Made by a program: the position numbers and the translations under genes | The notes under the pieces: model-generated | Databases searched by the model: none | What the model saw: only the letters and a program-made list of their open reading frames with translations | What the model was told of the DNA's origin: nothing | Assembly: GCA_036365455.1 (NCBI GenBank) | Contig: JAWQUS010000004.1 | Span: 8,501,501 to 8,565,500, forward strand | Reading direction: 5' to 3' | DNA length: 64,000 bases | From: Macrosoma leucophasiata | Lineage: Eukaryota; Arthropoda; Insecta; Lepidoptera; Hedylidae | Shown here: positions 1-11,427 of the stretch, piece after piece | How positions within the stretch are numbered: the stretch's first letter is position 1 | How the letters are laid out: the number at the start of each line of letters is the position of its first letter

Positions 1-1098
1 TTTGTAGTTGTTGGTGTTGGATCATTGTTATTCACCAGCAGTCCAGCCAGGGATGCCAATCTTTCATCTAAAGACTTAATCTGTGCTGAATGGTTTTCAA
101 TTACTGTATCTTTATAGTTTCCTTTTTCAATTTGTTGTTCCGGAGCTGTATTTAATGTTTTACTGTCAAACACCATATTAGAGTCGTCACACAATGTGGT
201 GTCGAAGAGATCATCATCACTCATAACTCCCTGAAAAATATTTTTTAACTGTAGCATGACCTCATCAGTATCTTTTGAATCATCAGCTGAATTTCCATCA
301 TGTTTTAATGTACTGTTGTCCTTGTTATTTAGAATATTTGATGGCAGTTCTGTATTTGTGGTCACCATAAAATCTATATTATTTTCATGAATATTATTGA
401 CTGTATTAATATTCACAGAAGTTTCACTTTTATTTATATACTTTGGTGATCTTGATGACTTACGTAATCTCTTTCTTTTGTTGCATTGGCACCCGCAAAT
501 ACAATCATTTGTGTTATTGGATGTTTGTGAACTTTTATCATTTTTAGGTGGTTTTGTTAGACAGTCTAGTAGTTTTTTATTTAATCTTCCTTTCTTTGTG
601 TCCCGTTTTAACTCATTGATCTAAAATGATATTAAAGTGTATTAAAAAAAACAGCAAACATTCCGAATAAATAATCAAAATGAAACTGACAGGTAATTGC
701 TGGTAACTTACCATAGGGATTATATTTTTTCTGTACAACTGTGCTACCATACAGGTCTGAGCAGCTGTAGTTTCTATAGATTTAGCACATCTCCAGATAG
801 CACTTGGCAAATAGATATCCTTATTTACTAATCTTTGGTTGGTCTCGTAATTTAATGCGAGCAATTTTATTACATACTCCATATAATGTTTTCGTACCTG
901 TTGATGATAATATATATAATAGGTATATAATGCGGGAACACAAAAGCTTGAAAATGTAAACTAACAGAAGTAGGTACTAACCTTTGATATTAAAAGATGT
1001 GGATCGCATTCAATATCAGGAATAGGCATTGATGTTTGATCATATTCATGAATCAAACGTTCCAAATGAGTATCGGCATCTAATGTTTCAACCATCAT
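1..1098 (-). CDS. Unrecognised protein, 5' three exons (gene runs off the window)
   Basis: Three coding exons join in frame on the minus strand: 982-1098 (39 codons, starts ATG ATG), 712-897 (62 codons) and 620 to the window edge (206 codons, no stop). The splice sites are visible: donor GTTAGT after 982, acceptor CAACAG before 897, donor GTAAGT after 712, acceptor TTTTAG before 620. The start at 1098 is the first ATG after an in-frame TGA about 60 bases upstream. Residues 1-100 look helical and compact. After about residue 115 the protein is Lys, Asn, Ser and Asp rich and probably disordered, with a Cys cluster (CICGCQC) followed by a basic patch KRKRLRK that could be a nuclear localisation signal. 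I do not recognise the family and assign no function. The continuous frame across all junctions makes a real gene likely. The 3' end lies outside the window. Confidence 0.75.
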
Positions 1099-1336
1099 AA
1101 TGTTTATGTTTAGTTTATCGTCTTTACGTAACTTTGTGTATATTCGAATTATTAATCATACACATTTCGGCTTTAATAAAGAAACAATTTTCAATTAATT
1201 TGAAACAAAATTTTAACAGTTATTTAGTGCAAAATGCAAATATTCCAAGCTCGACAAATACAAATAAAAACAAAGCTGCCGAGCCGTGAGATTTTTTAAA
1301 TGTCAATGTCAATGTCAAATGTTAAGATTTTTAAGT

Positions 1337-1597
1337 TATTATGGCATTGCTGTTTCGCATAATGCTAGTGTGAATTGAAATTATATTTCATATTCGTATT
1401 TATCAATGCTGCGTAAAAGTCAGTCAAGTGAATTACAGTCTGTAATTTGAGTAAAGCCAAAGAGTATACAAATAGTACGAGTAAAACGATGGCTACTTTA
1501 ACAGAATATTTATGATGAAATTTTGGAAGCAACCTGAAAGGCCGTGTTTTTGCACTGTTATTCCATTTCAATATACACGGGCACTGTAATAAACCTC
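1337..1597 (+). repeat. Interspersed repeat, copy 1 of 2
   Basis: About 260 bp closely matching 53578-53836 in the same orientation, with shared blocks GATGGCTACTTTA, GGCAACCTGAAAGG and ACACGGGCACTGTAATAAAC. It has no coding capacity. Sequence after it to 1885 shows no recognisable feature. Confidence 0.75.
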
Positions 1598-1885
1598 AAA
1601 AATACACCAAGAAGAGCACCATACGCCTCTTTCAAGGTTCCCGCCAAAACTCTATCAATAAAGTAAAGCATGGAGAATGAAAGTGTAAAGGAACACGGTT
1701 TCTGTAAGAAAAATCCGCGGTAGCATGTGATAAATATTTAAAATTTCTTATTATTTGGAGTAGATAACCATACTTATACATGTTTTCATCACCATATTTT
1801 TTTGTAAAATTTATTAAATTATAGTTTATTATTTCATAATATTTATTGCAACGTGCGGTATTTATATTCATTTTTAACATTTTTA

Positions 1886-2622
1886 TACAATTTATTTATT
1901 TATTTCTTGTCGTACACCAAACAGAAACAATTTACATAAATAGAGGACAGTAAAACAGGTACAGTAGGCGGCCTTATCGCTCAGGTAGCGATTTCTGCCA
2001 GGCAACCTTGCACAAAGGATCACAAATTTAAAAGTCGGTAGGGTGTACATACTTAATGTAACAACTGTGTAACATAACATACAATATATTAATAATGTCA
2101 TAAGTACATCAACAAGTTTCAAGGAATGCAAAAAAAAAAAACAATTGATGAATAACAAAAATAAAGGGAATGAGAGAGATAGGGATAGGAGAGATGGAAA
2201 TTAGAAGTAGATACTAGAACTAAGAAAGTAACAGACTAAGGTAAAAATGTTTCACTTGTTTCTTGAAGGTAGCAATAGTTTGAGTTTTACGAAACTCGAC
2301 AGGCAAATTATTCCAAAGTTGAACTGCTTTAACTGAAAAAGATTTGTGATAGAATAGAGAGGAGTGTAAAGGAGTACTAAGGGAAAGATTATTGGAAGAA
2401 CGAAGTGAAAGGGAGTGATTATTATTAAGAAAGTTCAAGCGATCCCTCAGGTATAGTGGAGTTGCAGGGTTAAATAGCACATTGTACAGAAGAGAAAGAA
2501 TGTGTGTATCCCGGCGACGGTTAATTGGGAGCCACTTGAGCTTTTTACGAAATTCGGAGATATGGTCATACTTACGTAAACCAAATATGAACCTTATAAA
2601 AATATTTTGGGGACGCTCAAGC
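1886..2622 (-). mobile_element. 5'-truncated non-LTR retrotransposon, end of reverse transcriptase ORF plus 3' UTR
   Basis: The minus strand stays open from about 2622 to the stop at 2220 and encodes the C-terminal tail typical of Jockey/CR1-type reverse transcriptases (...RKKLKWLPINRRRD..., then AVQLWNNLPVEFRK near the end). Some 330 bp of 3' UTR follow, ending in an (AAAT)n run at 1886-1905. The RT catalytic part and everything 5' of it are missing, as in typical 5' truncation. The 3' UTR recurs as a short fragment at 42493-42585. Confidence 0.8.
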
Positions 2623-2984
2623 TACAGCTACAATCAACCGTGAAAGTAAATTAAACACGGTCGAGATGAGTTCATTGCGCATGATCTACGGTGTTTATCG
2701 CTCACCGATCGCGTTAATAATACAGATGTAAGGAAAGGCTTTGTGTGAATAAAAGAATCGGTGTAAAAATGAAAAAGGCACCGAATGAGCGAATGACCGA
2801 ATGACTAAACAGATATAAATGCGAATGTGGTTCGTTGCAGAGGCCTAGAAAGACCAAGACTGACCTAAAAAATAGGTCGAGTACTATCTGTGGTAAGGGT
2901 CAAGTGTCTTAGGAATCGGCGTGCATGTATGAAGACATAGAGTAACACAGCACACATTTAAATATCTCGGCGGCAGACATAGGA

Positions 2985-3220
2985 TCACTTGCGCTTGTAC
3001 TTTGACAGACGGGAAAGCATGCATACACATAGTACTTTTTATTGCCTGAATATGCCTAGTCCCCTCCGGTCCGTCGCAGCCGGTGGCCCGTGTTGCTCTA
3101 TGTATGAAGAGAATGATGAATGCAGAAGAGTAAGAGAGCTGTGTCTGGATCTGGATGTCTGGCAGTCCAACTTCTCTGCTTACCTCACAAGGGACTTGAC
3201 GTGAAGATACATACATATGT
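2985..3220. repeat. Repeat fragment shared with 34385-34515
   Basis: The segment around 3099-3215 (GAAGAGAATGATGAATG ... GAAGATACATACAT) is repeated at 34400-34510 in an HAT1 intron. The short open frames across it look incidental. The stretch 2623-2985 shows nothing else I can name. Confidence 0.5.
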
Positions 3221-3246
3221 AAATTAGGTAGTGTTATTTTGTTTAT

Positions 3247-3283
3247 GCCCTCTAGCTTCGTAACTGGAGCTCTACCATCAGTG
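3247..3283 (-). repeat. Terminal fragment of the common SINE-like repeat
   Basis: Only the 5' end of the family remains (CTGGAGCTCTACCA on the plus strand), just beside the fuller copy at 3308-3580. Confidence 0.45.
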
Positions 3284-3307
3284 AATAACGGAATTATGAT
3301 GTCTAAT

Positions 3308-3580
3308 CTAGGTTTTTTTTTGTGAAATTTGGGTGGGAAACGAGCATGCAGTTCACATTGATGTTAAGTGATGACTGCAGCCTATAAAAATGCAGATGCG
3401 TTGCCACCACTGAGACCTTAGTTATTATGTCTCTATTATAGTTATTACGGGGCCATATACTACCATCTAACTGGAACTCGATAGTGCTGAGCACTATCAT
3501 TTAGATTTTGCGGCAGATAAATTAGATAATGCGGTGGTGCCTACGCCCTCGAGCTCCTACACTGGAACTCTACCACCAGT
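3308..3580 (-). mobile_element. SINE-like repeat copy
   Basis: Minus-oriented copy of the commonest family here. Diagnostic blocks are GCATGCAGTTCACATTG, the GACTGCAGCCTATA box, GTGCTGAGCACTATC and the end CTGGAACTCTACCACCAG. Its A-rich 3' tail reads as the T run near 3312. From 3581 to 4433 I see only unassigned AT-rich sequence. Confidence 0.75.
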
Positions 3581-4433
3581 AGAAATAAGTATAAGAAGGA
3601 TATATGTTTTTAAATATCATCAAAAATTATAAATATTAGAGATAGCTACCGTTTTTATTTTTTTGTTGATTGCCGCCTCTATAAATGTTTTATATTTAAT
3701 TTTTTAAACATACTTATTTGCATTTTATGAAATTTTTGCTTAAGATGTACCCTTTTTGTTTTCATCATTCGCAATTTTTGACGTGCTAAAAATGGTTTGA
3801 GCCCATTTTTCTAGGCAGCATTTCGCATCGAACGACGTATCGCACGTATTTTGATGACCACTAACTGTATGTTTCAACATTTTGAACTTGTGAACTAGAC
3901 TAGAATAACTGTTAGGACAGCTGACGTTGTTTGAAGGGTTATAAACTAAAATTTAAAATCACTCACCAACTGCTTCTACTGCCACTACACTACCTATTTC
4001 CCACCAGTATTACACGACCGAGCTCAAGGAATGAAGATTAATACTGTCCCATTCTTTCGCCATCCTTGCTTTATATGATTTTTTTATCATGAATACAGGA
4101 GAGGGAGGTATATTGTGTGCAGTGTGCGATACTCGTACTCAACTCACTAGTACTTCTCATAAGCGTTCTATTCTATCCGTGTTTTTATGATTTATGACCT
4201 ATGAATTTCAACTACATATTCCGGAACATAGGTCTAATAAAGGTACAATATGGCCATTAAATTATAGTACCTACACTTATCAATATGAAACGCCCGCTTT
4301 GAAACACTTCACACTAGCCAGTTTAAATTTTCAAAATAATTTATAAAATTGAGTTAATAAATATACTTAAAAATACTTATTCTTAAGTGCATTCAATTAT
4401 ATGCAAGAAAGAACATAATACATTTTATTTTTG

Positions 4434-4880
4434 TCATGGCTGGTGGTAGTGTTCTAGTGTAGAAGCTCGAGGGCGTAGGCACCATCGCATTACAGTATCC
4501 AGCAAGAAATGTTGCACATCGAGCCTACAAACGAGGCAATGGGCTAGTTTCGACTTCTTAGAGCGTTATCTCTGCTGGACACTGCCAACGTACGCACTGG
4601 TAGTCCGATAGTCCGATATTGGTCAAAACTTGATCAAGATGGTCGACAAACGTCACATAGGTTGTGTGCGAAAGAGGTAACGCTCTACAGAGCCGATATT
4701 ATCCGAAGTCTCTCTCATAAGGTCGATGTGCAATATTTCTTGTTAGATACTGTACTTTTCTAATTTATCTGCCACCAAATGGTAGTGTTCTGGTGTTCAG
4801 CACTATCGTGTTCAGTTAGATCGGTTAGATGGTAATGTATGGCTCCGGAATAACTATCACAGAAACATAACTACTAAGAT
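4434..4880 (+). mobile_element. SINE-like repeat copy split by a MITE
   Basis: The 5' part (4434-4493) and continuation (about 4746-4880) are halves of one copy of the common family. The interruption is the inverted-repeat element at 4494-4745. The 3' part is lost after about 4880. Confidence 0.7.
4494..4745 (+). mobile_element. MITE with about 33-bp terminal inverted repeats, nested in the SINE
   Basis: The left end CAGTATCCAGCAAGAAATG and the complement of the right end (CAGTATCTAACAAGAAATA) match, and the match runs on through TTGCACATCGA. No coding capacity. Related copies lie at 36197-36440 (plus) and 39350-39603 (minus), with decayed pieces near 7172-7215 and 9390-9490. The flank suggests a TA target duplication. 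A movement mechanism using a transposase supplied in trans is inferred. Confidence 0.8.
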
Positions 4881-5190
4881 TGGCTAGTATTGGAAGCTTT
4901 TCATTTCTAAACAAAAGCATAATAGGTAGGTACTATAACTATTAACCATCTGTAAACAAAAGATAAGAAAGCTACAAGATGTGAAAATATGGTAAAACTT
5001 CCTCTTTTGCGATCGTGCACTTCGCCGCCGCCAGATGTTTTATGCTCTCATTGTTTTCTTATAACAAAGCTACACAAAATATATTTACCCGTTTTTATAT
5101 TTCTTTATTGTTTATTAATAACCGATATTATAAAAAAAAATGTTAGCGAAAATGTATGCAACGAGCGACGTGTGTAAAAACCAAAACTGT

Positions 5191-5340
5191 TCACCAAAGA
5201 GTATACAAATTCTACGTGCTGTTCACCACGTTCATAGTATTTGTATACTCCACAGATCACTATACTAGTCTACGAGTATACTCTTTGTTCACGATCACGC
5301 TACAAGTGATTACACGTAGTATTTGTATACTCTTTGGTGA
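5191..5340. mobile_element. Short MITE, 28-bp inverted repeats
   Basis: The left arm begins TCACCAAAGAGTATACAAAT and the right arm is its complement ending at 5340, with one mismatch. Fragments of the same arm occur near 1455 and 9677. The region 4881-5190 shows nothing else. Confidence 0.75.
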
Positions 5341-5469
5341 TGACACTATTAAGATAGAGTTGATGCCAAGTTGCAGCAAGCCGTATCACAGCATGTTATT
5401 ATTTTCAACACTTGTGTGTAGCCATAGATTTATTATCTACTTCGTGTATAGCCTTGTTTTTATTGCTAA

Positions 5470-5720
5470 AAAGTTGTTTTTTTTAGCATACAGTGCTATA
5501 GAGCATTCGATAACGTGCACGGATGTAGGAAAGATATATTATGCAGTGAAATGTGATTTTTCGTGTTCCCTCCAAAACTTTGTAAAAACTCCATGTAAAG
5601 CCTCCATCACTTTATTGGACCCATCTCATCATATTCTACAAGTAAAGAGAATATAACCACTGTATTTATTCTATAAGGAACCACCCAATCATCGTCATCT
5701 TCCATAAGGACAGTCAGAAC
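5470..5720 (+). repeat. Diverged member of an interspersed repeat family
   Basis: Blocks such as GTGATTTTTCGTGTTCC, the TCACTTTATTG...CTCATCTCATC stretch and CCAATCATCGT are also found inverted at 12475-12660 and, more distantly, at 53862-54060. Open frames here are incidental. Sequence 5721-6225 shows no feature. Confidence 0.5.
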
Positions 5721-6223
5721 TATGAATGAAAATAAAATAAATTTTTGAAGTGAAAACTTCTTTAGCATTGTTGTGATTTGTAAGTCGATGAAACGAAAAA
5801 GCACCAGTAGAAAGCGACAGACACCTAAATTCATAAGATTTTACGTGGGAGAAAATAAGACCAGAAACAGCATTAAACAGAGTCTCCTAAGAAAAAATAT
5901 ATGAAGGTTTCATTCTACCACGATGAATTGCCCTCATGTAGGTATTTATTTTTTTATCAGGTTAGGATCCCGTTGTAGAATTATTTCGTTCATCGAGATA
6001 TGCTGCAAACTTATTTTTTACGCATATACATTTATTATCTAGACTAGAGAATATAAGTTTATCCAATTTTCCTATCAAAATATGGCCGCAAATATTTTTA
6101 TCACTTGTTTTTTTTTAATAAAATATTGTCCACTTCACGGAAATACATACTTAAATCACGGCTGCCGTTCCGCACTTACATTCCTCCCCGATAGGTACAT
6201 GTTTAAAGATTGACTTAGATAGC

Positions 6224-6609
6224 CAGACTTTCGTCATTTTATAAAAGGTGCAAGTTTATGCGTGCCTCTAACACAGGTGAGAACGATCAGTGAATATGGA
6301 ATTTGAGCTGTGGTTATTTCCGCAGATAACCGGTGGTAAAGGTGTATAAAATTGTACCTTACTTTCGTTACTTACTTTAAAAATCTCGTCATCCATTACC
6401 GGGCAATGGATGACCAGATTTTTAAAGTTATCTCAAAGAAAATATACAAAATGGAGCTGATATATACCTTAACGAAAGTCAGGTACAATTTTATACACCT
6501 TGACCACCTGTTATCTGCGGAAGTAACCAAATCTATATTGGCTGATCGTACCGATCGATCGCCACGCACAGACAAACTTCCAGCTTTTATAAAATGACGA
6601 AAGTCTGGC
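6224..6609. mobile_element. Foldback (palindromic) element
   Basis: The whole segment is a long imperfect palindrome. CCAGACTTTCGTCATTTTAT at the left pairs with ATAAAATGACGAAAGTCTGG at the right, and the centre is GTCATCCATTACC...GGCAATGGATGAC near 6390-6417. Arms are about 190 bp. It has no credible coding sequence. Confidence 0.75.
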
Positions 6610-6824
6610 CGTGCATTCTGAAAAGTTGTCCGATTCCCTATTCTGATTCTGAATGATTAATTGCTACAAAAGGCTCGAATCCACAAATAAGTTCTAAGAA
6701 AATGTGGCTCCTAACTTAAAGACTATATGGTATGTGTATGTACTAATAACTACTATGTACATATACATATTACATATACACATTTCCGAGTTTATATACT
6801 AGTATAAGATAATGTAACTAGCAG

Positions 6825-7105
6825 GCCACTACTACTACGCTGGAGGTCCTGGGTTCGATTCTCGGGTCGAGGGCTATCAGAGATAACAGTTTAAAATCCT
6901 ATAACTCTGATTCTATTGGGATTTTTCTGGAAGTTTCCCAGTACCTCGGCGTTTGGTAATGTGCCCGGAGATGGCAACAGGCTCGCCACCTGTTACATGG
7001 GCCAAACGTAAGCGGCGAATCGTGGGTGTTTGCATGTATGCTTGAATGCATGCATTTACCTCTGCCTACCCCTTCGGGGATTACAGGCATGAAGTTACGT
7101 TACGT
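6825..7105 (+). mobile_element. Probable tRNA-derived SINE
   Basis: A tRNA-like B box (GGGTTCGATTC near 6851) lies near the 5' end. The body recurs inverted at 33543-33745, sharing GAGATGGCAACAGG and CCCCGAAGG/CCTTCGGGG-type blocks. Confidence 0.6.
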
Positions 7106-7344
7106 TTTATAAGATAATAATTACTTGTCTTATACGTACAAGATAATAAAAAAAATACGTAGGTATGTACAGTGCTCAACAATAAAATATTGCACATCGA
7201 GTCTAGGAGACTTCGGGGTAAAAAAATTGTCAACATCCTAATACTATTGATTAAAGGTCAGTAAACAGTAAATGTTAAAATAATAACACCATGATTTAAA
7301 AAATATAGTGAGATCCCTATTGCTTCAATGGAGTGTAGGCAAGA

Positions 7345-7800
7345 AGCTTGAAGGTAAAAATGGAGACCACGCTAGACATACCTATTTGAAGCAAACCTAA
7401 ATACAGCTATCTCTCTTTCTGGGGGCAGGCCGTCTCTTTCTAAGTAGGGTGACCATAAAGTTACAATTTTTCTGGGAGATGACTGTGATTTTTTTGTTAA
7501 GATGACAAAATGTTTTTTTTCTTTTCTTTGGCAAAGAGACAGCTGTAGACTATAACGCCATTGATCAAGTAATATTATAATTACAACGGCTCATTTCATA
7601 AATCTCTAACATAGTGAATGAATATATTTATGAAGGCTGACGATGATGAGATGGTTCCATATGGAAGTTGGTGGGAGTAGGACCTTCTTATGGAGTCTCG
7701 GAGGAGCACGAAGAAAAACTTTACATTGCATTAAATCACTTTCCAACACCCGTGCACGCTATCGATTGCTTTATGATAAAAATCCCACATTGACACATTA
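7345..7800 (-). repeat. Interspersed repeat, inverted relative of 53862-54330
   Basis: The reverse complement matches 53862-54330 over most of its length, including ATCGATTGCTTTATGATAAA, CCTTCTTATGGAGTCTCGGAGG and GGAGACCACGC. A short piece of the same family is at 9230-9334. Non-coding. Confidence 0.75.
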
Positions 7801-7829
7801 AACATAACAACACATGTATATTTTTTTAT

Positions 7830-7965
7830 GTAACGAAGGTGACAAACACGCCTCACGGATTTTTAGTGACGACTGTAGCCTATAGACACCAACACAAAAA
7901 TCAGTGGTAAATGTGCAGATGCGTTGCCACCCCTGAGGCTTAAGATGATCTGCCTCTGTGGTACT
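7830..7965 (-). mobile_element. SINE-like repeat fragment
   Basis: Partial minus copy of the common family (GACTGTAGCCTATAGACACC, then GCAGATGCGTTGCCACC). Confidence 0.6.
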
Positions 7966-8324
7966 TAAGGATTTCGAAGATCTCAGTTGATACGTACATC
8001 CCCATTATAACAGTCCGGTAAAACCTTCTTCTTTCCGGTAAGATGGCATTACTAGGGCCGGGTTCCAATAACTTACCAACATGCGTACGTATATTTAGGA
8101 ACAGTTGATTGTGAGAGTTAATGTATGGATGAAATGTCAAATAATAACGGACAGTAACCCTACCTTCGTTGGTAATTTATTGAAACCGAGCATGGGAAAT
8201 GAATGAAATTCTTGTCAATAATGAAGAATTTATCAATGAATCCCAAACTTTAAGACGAAATTTCTTGTGGTACACAAGACATTGAATGAAGTAAAAAGAG
8301 TGTTTAACAAAGAATTGTGGTAAA

Positions 8325-8432
8325 TCGGATTTTTTTTTAATGTAATGGATGTGGCAAACAAGCATGCAGTTCACATTGATGTTAAGTGACGACTGCAGCC
8401 TATAGACACCCACACAAAGACCAAGGTCGAAG
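8325..8432 (-). mobile_element. SINE-like repeat fragment
   Basis: 3' part of the common family with its A-tail (T run at 8330-8337) and GCATGCAGTTCACATTG followed by GACTGCAGCCTATAG. Confidence 0.7.
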
Positions 8433-10026
8433 TGCACGCTCGGGTTAGCCTCTCAAGCAACGAGAAAATTATATACCCTTAGAAACTATATACCTACAAG
8501 GGCATAGTTTATTTAGTTTGATTGAAAATAATATATGTTAGTTCGTATTTTCAAAAAAAGTCGATTCTATAAAACATTCCCAATTAATAAAGTTTTATTG
8601 TCACACTACTTCAACACTACTGATAACGATATGATAAAAACAAACTTATTTTAAATGGCATAAATCAATGTAATTCAATGTAAGACCATTAGAAATTACT
8701 AAAGTTAACATTCATTAATTTGTTTAAAACACTGACTTATAATTTAAGCAAGATATTAAGCGAAAATATAACAAGAATATGTCTACAGTGATTCGACACA
8801 AAAATGACGATTCAAACACTTGTTCACGTGAAATCTTTGGTCACTTCCTGGATGCCATAAGCTAGCACAACCTCCAACTATGCAATTATTTACCATTGCT
8901 ACAAACTTTAACGAATTACAATCGAAAAGACTACGAAAACATAAAAAGTGATCTGGTTTTGACATTACTGATAAGCAGATTCTTAGATTAACTTACTACT
9001 ACAGTCCATAGAAGTCGGTGTGTAATTTCAACTGATACACTAACTCAAAATAATCAATGTGAGATATATTATTAATAATTTTTAAAACAGTTTATTGAAT
9101 ACATTTAATATGTTGAAAATAAATTATGCAGTAATGTTTATCATGTACTGTAACTGTGGTGTTTCTTTCACAAAGTTTCCTAGGAGATATAAATAAAAAG
9201 ATAGCTATACCACAGATTACACTAAAAAGAGAGGTCGGCCCCCTAAGAGGAAGATAGAGCTATGTAGGTATTTGACTCAAACTTTTGTTTGGAGTTTGGA
9301 CTCCATTTTTACCTTCAAGCTTCTTGAGTGTAGGTAAATATTTTATAAACTGGGCTTAGTTTCCATACTGTTTGTATCCATACTGTGGCAGTGTGCAACA
9401 GAGATAACGCTCTACGAAGTGTGACGAAGTCGAAACGAGCCGACCGTCTCTTTCGCAAGTTTCGCATCCTCGATTCTCGGTGTGCAATAATATAATTATT
9501 TAATTATCATTGATTGATATACAAATATATATTAATTGTTTAGTAGGTACTGTACTGTACGTATGTATGTATTTAGTACTATTTAGTTATTTGCCGTTTT
9601 TACAATTTTTAAACATATGTTTAAGTACATAATCTAATTTAGAATTAGATAAAATTCAGAATATTTAATGAACCTGTTTCACCAAAGAGTACTTAATGTA
9701 AGTATTAAGTAATGCTTTTTTTAGGCAGACAGCAGATCATAGAGCACAATTATTACCTACACTACACTACTTAATAATTCTTTTACTTTTTTCTTTATAG
9801 GTACCTACCTACTTATTGACCTCTATGTACATGTCATATGTACAGGACACTCCCCTTGGTACCACAGTTCCAGTTTATTGCATTCAATTTACCACACTTG
9901 CCCATAGTAAGATGACAGTTGACGAAAAACACTAAAAACGACTTGCATTTTAAATATCTGTCTAATCAATTGAAAAACGTAACTGGCAGTTTGTTCCCGG
10001 TATCTTCTCTTTAAATTTACCTCATT
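8433..10026. other. Intergenic AT-rich DNA with decayed repeats
   Basis: Apart from the repeat pieces at 9230-9334 and 9390-9490, nothing recognisable is visible. The last few hundred bases must include the SAMTOR promoter, but I see no clear core element. Confidence 0.6.
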
Positions 10027-10146
10027 ATGCCTCTTCTATCATCAGATTCTGGCCAAGGGCGTAAAGAAAAGAAAGAAAAAGAACTCATTGTACATAACAA
10101 ACAAGAGAATATGATCATGCCTGATCCAAAGAGTTCATCATTATAA
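10027..10146 (+). CDS. Possible upstream ORF of SAMTOR (39 codons)
   Basis: ATG at 10027 has A at -3 and opens a 39-codon frame ending TAA at 10144-10146, 41 bases before the SAMTOR start. The product would be hydrophilic, with a Lys/Glu-rich stretch (GRKEKKEKE). It could be a regulatory uORF, a small separate protein, or chance. No transcript evidence places it on the SAMTOR mRNA. Confidence 0.4.
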   Translation: MPLLSSDSGQGRKEKKEKELIVHNKQENMIMPDPKSSSL

Positions 10147-10187
10147 ACACCTCATACTATTCAGAGGCAAAGCCAAACAAACTTAAA

Positions 10188-11144
10188 ATGGCCTCTAAAG
10201 AACATAAAGAATTGGCTCAATATATAAAAGATGTCCATGCACATTTAAGGAAATCCACATTGTCAAATGGCACTGATAAAGCATGGCATGACCATTGTGA
10301 AAACAAAAATGTTTTACATAAATATGCAAAATTTATGGAACAGTTAGCCACCACACACTGGGAAAAGAACTGTTCTGATCAATCTGGTGCGGTTACATCT
10401 CGTATAACATGGTCCGCAAATATGGCAATGGATTATTTTTTAAACAAGTCCTTTATAAAGTATAGAGATAAAGAAAAGGATATTGCCAAAAAACTCAATG
10501 CTACATATACAGAGGCAGAATCTTATACCATTCCATTTAAATTACTTGACGTGGGGAGCTGTTATAATCCATTTAGAATCTATGATGTATTTGACGTTTT
10601 AGCAATTGACCTATGTCCTGCAAATGATTATGTAGAGCAGTGTGATTTTTTAAATGTACATATTTCTTTGCACAACACTATAATTAATCATGAAGTTGTG
10701 CAATTACAAGAAGAGTTTTACGACATAATAACATTTTGCTTTTTACTTGAATATATACCTACTTCAGAGTTAAGAATTAAAGCATGTAAAAATGCATACA
10801 AATTGCTTAAACCTGGTGGTTTACTTATCATTAATACACCAGATTCAAAACACGTTGGTGCTAATAGTAGGCTGATTAAATGTTGGAGATTCACCTTGGC
10901 ACACTTGGGCTTTACCAGAATTAAATATGTTAAATTCAAGCACATGCATTGCATGGCATTCAGGAAAGCATTGATAAAAGATGTAGCGATACGCTGGGCA
11001 GAACTACACAAAGAAACAAGCATGGAGCTCTGTATGAATATACCACAGGACTTTAACAGTTATGATGAAGAGGTAGAAGAGTCAGAAAAAATAGATGTAT
11101 CCACTGAAGATTTTAATGAATTACCATTTGCTTATTTAGAGTAA
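10188..11144 (+). CDS. Samtor: S-adenosylmethionine sensor upstream of mTORC1 (SAMTOR/BMT2 homologue)
   Basis: A single-exon 318-residue frame with a good start context (AAA before ATGG). The protein is a Rossmann-fold SAM-binding protein. Motif I is LLDVGSCYNPF (about residues 119-129), followed by an acidic AIDLCPA strand, VEQCDFL (about 147-153), and the post-core LLKPGGLLIINTPDS (about 207-221). The family member in animals binds GATOR1-KICSTOR when SAM is low and so restrains mTORC1. SAM binding releases it. This role is known for the family and inferred here. The human protein is longer, about 405 residues, and the C-terminus here ends in an acidic tail. A possible uORF precedes it at 10027-10146. 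Its 3' end faces SARNP, with 283 bases between the two stops. AATAAA follows at 11226. Confidence 0.92.
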   Translation: MASKEHKELAQYIKDVHAHLRKSTLSNGTDKAWHDHCENKNVLHKYAKFMEQLATTHWEKNCSDQSGAVTSRITWSANMAMDYFLNKSFIKYRDKEKDIAKKLNATYTEAESYTIPFKLLDVGSCYNPFRIYDVFDVLAIDLCPANDYVEQCDFLNVHISLHNTIINHEVVQLQEEFYDIITFCFLLEYIPTSELRIKACKNAYKLLKPGGLLIINTPDSKHVGANSRLIKCWRFTLAHLGFTRIKYVKFKHMHCMAFRKALIKDVAIRWAELHKETSMELCMNIPQDFNSYDEEVEESEKIDVSTEDFNELPFAYLE

Positions 11145-11225
11145 AAAGTCAATTATGCTGAATTTGAAGTAATTCTGCTATTTTTATACATGGAAAATGG
11201 TTTGTTTAAATCTTAATAACAAGTC

Positions 11226-11231
11226 AATAAA
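11226..11231 (+). terminator. Poly(A) signal of SAMTOR
   Basis: AATAAA lies 82 bases after the SAMTOR stop, before the convergent SARNP gene. Confidence 0.6.
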
Positions 11232-11427
11232 TGAATATTTAAGAATATGGTCTAAATTAATTATCTTAATACATACTTATGCTTAAAACTACCACATTGA
11301 TCAAAATGTCATTCTCAAGAATGTACATGCAGTACACCAGTTATTTTTTTTTTTCATTAAAAATATTTTTATGTTATACAATACATGTACTACAGTACAC
11401 CATTATAGCTACGAAAGCAAATAACAC

